DNA of 64,000 bases, from positions 235,317,602-235,381,601 of the forward strand of contig NC_086019.1 of the NCBI RefSeq assembly GCF_036323735.1, in the 5' to 3' direction. Shown here piece by piece: positions 57,556-64,000 of this stretch. Made by a program: the position numbers and the translations under genes. The DNA is from Rattus norvegicus. Its lineage: Eukaryota > Chordata > Mammalia > Rodentia > Muridae. Below the pieces are notes generated by a model that worked only from the letters and a program-made list of their open reading frames with translations, had not been told where the DNA came from and did not search any database. Each line of letters opens with the position of its first letter. The first letter of the stretch is position 1.

Positions 57556-60500
57556 GATAAGAATTTGTTCTGGCTTATTCTATTATAGGAATATTTTATA
57601 ATGTGATTTTAATAAAGATTAAGGAGACAATGTGTCTCCGAACAGACCTAAGAACTTGTGGGAATCATCTGAGTAAAATTTTAGAATGACACCATATATT
57701 CTCAGAAATAAAGATCAGCTTAATGGAATGCCGTTGGATGCAATGAATTTGATGGATGGGAATTTAAGTGCCCATTGGAAGGGCCATGTAGAATTCCTGA
57801 GATGTTAATAAGTGGGAAAAGCAGTGGGGGCATGGATAGTTATCTAGCCGGAAATATTTATAACAAATTATAGGTAATAGAAATGGGAAAATGCAAATAA
57901 TGCCATATGTGCTGCTCTCGCCCTGGACACTCGGAGCAGTATCAGCTCTGTCCTGATGCACCCCAGTGCGACAGTCCTCTGAAAATAATGCAACGGCATT
58001 GAAGCCATGCCAAATGTGAGCTGCTGCACTGTGCAGGCGGCCTTTGGGGAAATCTCACAGATAGTGACTCAGGTCTGAGTTGGCGCCTCTCCTGACAGCA
58101 TAAAGTCGGCAAAATAAGGATGAGGACTCAGGAGCAAGTTTTCAATGATGGCTCAGGCAAATCGGGTTTTGATGAGTCTTACTGGCTAGGTCATTATCCC
58201 TCTATCATATGTGGTATATGGCCATCTTAGATCCATAGGGAATCATGATTCTGACTCTCTGAGTGTCCCCATTCACAAGGCCACCGTAGATACCCTTAGG
58301 ATACATTCCACGCTTATAGACACCATGAATTGTTCTTTCTTACTCACTGTGGGAAACCCTGTTACTAAGTTCTGGGGGGTGGTTAGACTCTGGCTGATGA
58401 CCTGGGCCAAGTCAGGTGCCTCAGAACCCTTTGTGGTTTTGAAGTCCAGATGAATGTGATGCCTACTTAAATATATGTCTTTGTCTGCATCTCCATGTAT
58501 GCATCTATTTCTACAGATGTGTATCCACATATACAGAGAACAGCTGGCTGGCTGTCTCTTCTTTTATATTAGTTAAGCCTGGGGGCATAGATGGTCACAT
58601 AGATCAGAGTAAAGGGGAGGTAAGTCTGTGAGGAGACAAGACTAGAAGCAGGCCAATGAAAGAAGAGATGGCGGCAAACACCAGTTGGTTTTTGTGTCTT
58701 AGGATCCAGAGCTGCTTTTAGTTTTATGTGCCGAATTTCTCTCTCATATTCTGACAGCTTTGGCTCTTCCCCTAATACTCCACTTTCTATACTGCCCAGA
58801 GGTCATGTGACTGGGAGGGTATGCCTGGCCACTGTCCCAGGTGGCTGTAGGCTCTCTTGCTTGAAGGACTGTCGTGGCTCTTATGCTTAGGAGTAGCATG
58901 TCTTCTGATCTCAGAGTTCTCCAGCTGCCTGAGAGAGCAATACAAAGGGCAAGCTGTTCAGTGGCAGGCTGCTTACGTCAATTTGGTGCGTCAGAGGACT
59001 GACTGATGGGTTAACTGATTCCGGAAACAAAGTTTCTTATAGCTAGGAAAGGTGAGTAGCACATTTCCCACAAGCCCTTCAGTGGAAACAACTGGACTGA
59101 AGAGGAAAAAGGTTCAGAGGGGAAATAAATCATGGATCCTAGAGAAAATGGTACCACAAATACTTGTCTGGACAGCACGAAACTTCTACCTCGACTCCTT
59201 GCATTTTTCAATTGTGGAGGGAGAGTCCATATTAACTAAGAAGCAACCATGAGGAAAGTATAGAGCTCCCTAAGAATGTCTGTAAGAATATTTCACTGAG
59301 TAGAGTGCCTGGGTTGCTGGATGGATACATACTTTGCTTATGTGGAGAAGGATAAATTCTGAGACCATCTCACTCTGGAGCTGAAGCTTCTGTCACAAAT
59401 GGCCAGATGACAATCACCTAACTAAAGGCCCATCTCTGGCGTCCCAGACCAGTGCTCTCCACGTCATACAATACTGCCCCATCCTGGTGCAGTTTCTGTG
59501 GTGTAAAGGCAGTGATCTTAGACCAGTGGGTCAGGGCCCAGCCAGGTCACCTAAGCTCTGCCAAATGGAGGAAGGAAGCAACAAGTCTTGCCTTCAGCAG
59601 AAGCTGTGAGCAAGTGTTTGCAATGATAACTCACTGGGGCCACGTTTTAATAAAGGCTAAGTTCCCAGAAGGAACAGGTCTAAAGAAAATGACCCACAAA
59701 TGTGTCACATAGCCATCACTGTGAATAAGCCACTATCATTTCAGTCACACTGTGATATTCAAGGTGGTACGCAGATTGTACACTGTACAGCAACTGAGCT
59801 CTAAATTTCTCAGAAAGTCACAGGGGCTCAGAGCACAAATGCTTCTCATACACCATGGATTCTTGGTCTCACACATAAACTGTCTGGGGATGAGAATCTG
59901 GCCCTTTGAAAATGCCCATAGAAGATGCCATAAGAATTGCAAAAGAGAAATGATTTGAAGTTGATGACCGAAGGCCCAGCTGTGTGGCTGAGTCACACAA
60001 ATGTGTCCCACAGAATCCCAGCTAGCTTACTGTGTCATGCCATGCCCATTTGCAATAGGGGAAGGGACATTCCAGAAAAGAACTCTGCAGTTTCATGGTT
60101 GTGCTAGATACACAGATAACAAAAAGTCTGAGCTGTGCACAAGTGGTGGTGCTCTGTACAAGAATGTGGTTTGCAGATGTTCACTGCTGACGGTAGACTA
60201 CCACTAAACCAGGAAGCCCTTGAACTACAAATAACAATCCATGTTTTATCTGAAGAACTATTAGACTACTGCAAATGTTCACGGTGCACCATTGGCTGTC
60301 TGGCTACTGTCAAGGCATTTGAGCTCTGTGACAATTTTTTATTGAAGTTTAGTGGACTTTAGCATCTGTACCAAATGTCTTTTCTCCTACTACTGGTAGT
60401 TATTGACTCTAAGTCCCCAAGGCTCTATCCCAAGCTTGCTAGTATTTAGAAAACATGGGGTAAGTTTGCAGATGAAAAAAAAAATAAACCAAACTATACA

Positions 60501-60691
60501 AACTTATTAAGTGAAATTACATTTAATATTAATAAATATATTTTACAAACACCTTGTAAAGTTAGCGTTCCATCTCTGTGAGAAACACCTGACAGAATCA
60601 TGTTAAAGAGAAAATCTTGACCTATATCTTGACCTATAATTTCCATGGTTTCAGGGTTCACTGTTTAGGGGCCTTTGGTGAAGCAGAACAC
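57556..60691. other. 3.1 kb with no recognised element or gene
   Basis: The longest unassigned interval. Frames at 58211-58453, 59452-59712, 59745-60011 and 60135-60362 (up to 88 codons) carry no domain I recognise. 'cacaaatgtgtc' occurs twice, at 59695 and 59996, about 300 bp apart. Part may be an old LTR element, but I cannot place it. Confidence 0.35.
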
Positions 60692-60746
60692 TGTGTGTGT
60701 GTGTGTGCGCGCGCGCTCGCGCGCGTGTGTGTGTGTGTGTGTGTGT
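60692..60746. repeat. (TG)n(CG)nCTCG(CG)n(TG)n tract, Z-DNA type
   Basis: 55 bp of nearly perfect purine/pyrimidine alternation. The central CG-rich part is close to self-complementary. Confidence 0.95.
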
Positions 60747-60791
60747 AACAAAGTTGATCACTTTAAAGTGGCAGGGAGCAAAGAGAAAGGA

Positions 60792-62096
60792 GCTAGAACT
60801 TTGGTTTCTACTGCTGCGATTAGATACCATGACCAAAGTAACTTGGGGGTGGGGGAAGGGCTTATGTAGCTTATACATTTACACTGTGGTCAATCACTGG
60901 AGGAAATCAGGACATAAACTCAAACATCTCACTTTCTTATAGAACCCAGGACAACCAGCTCATGGGAGGCTCCATCTAGCTCCCCGCTCCCCCCATTAAT
61001 CACTAATTAAGAAAATGCCTTACCAATTCCAAGGAAGTCTCCAAATAATGAGGAAGCTTCCTCTACTGGCACTGGGTTACAACCATTTCAGTTGTTGGCA
61101 AAAGGGGTCTCATGGAAAGCCAGAAACAACTCAGGCATTGAAAATAGGCTGCTGACCACAACTGACAGCAAGGCCACAATGCTTAAGACCCACATCCACA
61201 CAACTCATTAGTAGGGAAAGGTAGAGTTGGTGCATATAGAGAACCTTCACCACCATGTTCTTTGTACTCTGTGGGCTACCAAAAGAGAAACATGAACAAT
61301 CACCCAGACACAAAACCTTTGACCTAAATTTTGCCCTAGCTGCAAAATATGCTAAGGCAATAATGGTATGAAGGGTTGTTCATCCCTGACACTGCTTGGA
61401 TGAACAAAATACAGAGACTAGACTAGATAGCCCAGAGACCTAGAATAAAACCAAACACTAGATATAAAATAAAGTAACAATAAAATGACCCCTAATGATA
61501 TGCTGCTATACTCATAGATTGGTGTCTGACTCAGCCAACATTAGAGAGGTTTCCTCCTTCAGCAGATGGGAAACAAATACAGAGACCCATAGTCAGACAT
61601 TATGCTGAGACAGAGAAAGGGGGTGGGGAGATTGGAATACACAGTTTTAAATGATATGTCTCCATCAAAGCCCTTTCCTCAGAGCTCATGGGGACCCTGT
61701 GGAGGAGGAAGCAGAAGGAATGTGGGAGACAGAGGGGAGAGAGGTCTTCAGGAGAATAAAGTCCTCTGAATCAACTGAACAAGGCTATTGTGAACTCACG
61801 GAGACTGAAGCAGCAAGCATAAGGTCAACATGGGCCTGTACCAGATCGAGAGGGCCATCTGGTTTATTACTCTGAGTCAAAATAACCATCTACAAAGATC
61901 TATAGAGAAGAACCAATCATTAGGCTTATTTGGACACTTGAAGAAAATGTTTTACTTTAATGATCATCTGAAGAAGACAAAAAGCCTTACAGACTTGCCT
62001 ACAGCCTGATCATCTGGGGACATTTTCTCAACAGAGGTTCCCTTCTCTCTAGTGACTCTAGCCCATATCAAATCAACATACAACTACCCAGCACAA
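60792..62096 (-). mobile_element. 3' LTR of a MaLR-like element, split by an L1 fragment
   Basis: Left part 60792-61023 ('tttctactgctgcgattaga', 'tttcttatagaacccaggac', 'taatcactaattaagaaaat') and right part 61987-62096 ('acttgcctacagcctgatca', 'acattttctcaacagaggtt', 'actacccagcacaa') join into one reverse-oriented LTR when 61024-61986 is removed. The shared 'gccttac' at the break is the likely TSD. Confidence 0.8.
61024..61985 (+). mobile_element. Lx-type L1 3' UTR fragment inserted in the LTR
   Basis: 'gatatgctgctatactcata', 'cttcagcagatgggaaacaa', 'atacagagacccatagtcag', 'tgatatgtctccatcaaagc' and 'gagactgaagcagcaagcat' follow the 3' UTR of rodent Lx-type L1. It ends A-rich ('gaagaagacaaaaa') next to the repeated 'gccttac'. 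Confidence 0.65.
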
Positions 62097-63269
62097 TGGA
62101 CCCCTTGTCACCTTGACACACAAACACATCATAACCTTTCTTTTCTTGTTTATCCCCAAGATCACACAATTATAGGAGTTCACAATATAAAATACTTTAT
62201 CAAGTAAAAAGTCCCATAGCCTTTAAGAGTTCAGCCTGTTCAAAATATCAAGGGTTGTTTAAAACCCAAAGACTTAAAATCTAGTGTATCTCAACTGCAG
62301 GCTCCTATAACACAAAATAACAAGTTAAATAGTTTTTTGTTTCATGAAGGAAGAAAGGACAGTCACAATCAAATTAAAGCAAAATCACTCCAACTGTATA
62401 AATACCTCAATGCCCAGTGTCTGGGATCTACTCACCGTCTGTAGACTCCCCCAAAGCTCCTGGGTCAAGTGTCTCTCTGTTAGACCCTCTATAACACATG
62501 TAGCTTGCCTTTTAAGCTCAGTACAGCTCCCTCAATGACTGCTGTGATCTTGGTGGTGCTCCCATGGTACTGGCACTTGCAAGATGCTGGGGTCTTCTGC
62601 TGCAACTGGGCTGCACTTTCACTGACAGCCTCTTCTGTCCTCCCGTCTGAACTTCAGCTTTCTCCATGACCCCATCAATCTTGGGCCATCAACTGCTACT
62701 GAGGATTCACCTTCACCAATGGCCTTTCCTGATCTCTCACAGTGCCCAGTCCCAGCTGCTCTTTGTGACCTTCAGGCTTTCAAAACCAGTCCCATGTAGG
62801 TGACTCTCACATTATCAATTTCCGCTGCCAAAGTGAGGTAGAGCCTTACCCACCACAGCTTCTGTTATTTCACCTCAGTGTCAATGATGTTAGTCTGTTT
62901 TTAATCTCCACTAATTTCTCAGTTCTCGGTGACCAGCATCTCTTGTCTCGGCAAAGCAAGTTTCACTTTAGTTTCTCTTGTCTCTTATTAACTACGAGCA
63001 ATCCATCAGCTGCAGCTGACCAGACACCTGAGATTTTTCACAAAGATGCTCACATCGAGTCTCTACTTTCCTCTGAAACTTGATAAGCCAGGCCTCCATA
63101 ATCCATACGCTGCCCTCAACATTCTTCTCTTCCAAGATCCCATGGAACAACTCACGAAGCGTCAAACACTCAATGGCTTTTCTGGCCCAAAATTCCAAGG
63201 CACTTCCACAATGCTCCCACAGACAACGTGATGAGGTCTGTCATACCCCACCATCCTGGTGACAATTTT
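62097..63269 (-). mobile_element. internal region of the MaLR-like element
   Basis: Non-coding region between two LTRs of the same orientation, with block order typical of the rodent family: 'cttgacacacaaacacatca', 'caagatcacacaattatagg', 'gcccagtgtctgggatctac', 'cttgggccatcaactgctac', 'aagccaggcctccataatcc', 'aacactcaatggcttttctg'. About 1.2 kb with no gag or pol frame, as expected for non-autonomous MaLR elements. Confidence 0.75.
63247..63264 (-). other. primer-binding-site-like sequence (tRNA-Leu type)
   Basis: Read on the minus strand, 'tgtcaccaggatggtgggg' lies 5 bp inside the 5' LTR. It is close to the complement of a tRNA-Leu 3' end ('tggtaccaggagtgggg'). The ERVL class is named for leucine tRNA priming. 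Differences fit decay. Confidence 0.55.
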
Positions 63270-63437
63270 TGTCCCAGTTAGGGTTTCTATTACTATGATA
63301 AAATAGCATGACCAAAGTCCTTAGGAAAGAAAGGGCTTATTTGTCTTATATCTCTACAGCATCAAGGAGGGAAGTCAGAACAGGAACTCAAACAGGGCAG
63401 GAACCTGGAGGCAAGAGAGGATGCAGTGATTGTGTGT

Positions 63438-63475
<38 letters not shown>

Positions 63476-63686
63476 TACTATTTGCTGGCTTGCTCAACCC
63501 TCTGTCTTATAAAACCCAGGACCACCCCAAGGGTGGCCCCATGTACAATGGGCTTAGTCCTCCCACATTAATCACTAATTAAGACGTTGCCTTTATAAGC
63601 TTGCGTACAGCCTGATCTTATGGAGAAATTTGTATCAACTGAGGCTCCCTCCTCTCATAACATATATCATACAATTAGCCAGCCTA
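63270..63686 (-). mobile_element. 5' LTR of the MaLR-like element
   Basis: Reverse-oriented: 'tgtcccagttagggtttcta', 'aggaactcaaacagggcagg', 'cttataaaacccaggaccac', 'ttaatcactaattaagacgt', 'tacagcctgatcttatggag', 'aattagccagcc'. A TG microsatellite (63431-63474) has grown inside it, and an ID element sits at its outer end. Confidence 0.8.
63431..63474. repeat. (TG)n microsatellite inside the LTR
   Basis: About 44 bp of TG with one TATG interruption. Confidence 0.95.
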
Positions 63687-63818
63687 GGTCCCTCTTTTTT
63701 TTTTTTTTTTTTTTTTGGTTCTTTTTTTTGGAGCTGGGGACCGAACCCAGGGCCTTGCGCTTCCTAGGTAAGCGCTCTACCACTGAGCTAAATCCCCAGC
63801 CCCAGGTCCCTCTTTTTT
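63686..63818 (-). mobile_element. ID SINE with perfect 15-bp TSD
   Basis: Body 63701-63803 in reverse: T-tail with 'ggttcttttttttgg', then 'gggaccgaacccagg' and 'ctaccactgagctaaatccc'. TSD 'aggtccctctttttt' at 63686-63700 and 63804-63818. Confidence 0.95.
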
Positions 63819-64000
63819 GAGGGTACCCAACCCATGACTTAACTTTTATCTAACAGGCCCTACCTACTAAGGTTCCATTGTTTTCTAGCAGTGCCACAGT
63901 CTGGGGAGCAAGCCTTCAAGAACAGGCTCCCAACATGGAGTACCAAGTTTTCTTTTGCACAATGATGATGGCTTCCTTAAAACTCAATACTAGAACATAA
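63819..64000. other. unassigned sequence to window end
   Basis: No recognisable element. Outer LTR sequence does not clearly resume after the ID. Confidence 0.35.

Noticed and set aside
59452..60362. Processed pseudogene or ERV coding remnant
   Set aside because: Frames were read in both directions without finding a recognisable protein motif; left as unassigned.

Overview
The window looks like nuclear DNA of a murid rodent, almost certainly rat (Rattus). The best evidence is seven near-consensus ID SINEs. These tRNA-Ala/BC1-derived elements are abundant in rat; here each has an A-rich tail and a target-site duplication (TSD) of 12-16 bp. Rat-type L1 3' ends, B1/B2/B3 SINEs, URR1 hAT elements, rodent MaLR-type LTRs and many long CA/TG microsatellites agree with this. 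Base composition is AT-leaning and CpG-poor. Repeat family names are from memory of the consensus sequences; no database was searched.

I find no convincing protein-coding exon, tRNA, rRNA or known ncRNA gene in the 64 kb. The longest open frames are artefacts of microsatellites, fall inside transposons, or look like chance frames. The window is best read as intergenic or deep intronic DNA.

Layout. 1-5.6 kb: mostly single-copy sequence with MIR, B3 and B2 SINEs, a large TATC microsatellite grown inside a SINE, and a homeodomain-motif-rich stretch near 3.5-3.8 kb. 5.6-10.5 kb: an ancient L1 on the minus strand broken up by SINEs, an ID element and a TG-rich tract grown from a B3 tail. 11.6-13.7 kb: a 5'-truncated rat L1 on the minus strand. 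14-26 kb: single-copy DNA with MIR, LTRs, one ID and a Tigger-type DNA transposon. 27-32 kb: the most layered part, with an LTR carrying a short insertion that matches sequence 420 bp upstream, an ancient L1, two younger L1 3' ends, and a solo LTR with a perfect 5-bp TSD. 32-38 kb: SINE-rich. 38.4-39.7 kb: a truncated L1. 41.9-42.2 kb: a purine minisatellite. 42.5-47 kb: single-copy DNA with candidate regulatory stretches, a CpG cluster and two local duplications. 49-56.5 kb: ancient L1 debris, IDs, and an L1 with the inverted 5' part expected of twin priming. 57-60.7 kb: URR1 and single-copy DNA. 60.8-63.7 kb: a nearly complete non-autonomous ERVL-MaLR-like element (LTR, internal region, LTR) on the minus strand, invaded by an Lx-type L1 fragment and an ID.

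No genes work together here. The content is successive layers of retrotransposition (ancient MIR/L2/L1M, then MaLR LTRs, B1/B2/B3 and Lx, then young L1 and ID), plus microsatellite growth seeded in A-rich or TG-rich tails. I saw no candidate for a new multi-gene system; the best observations concern how the insertions happened.
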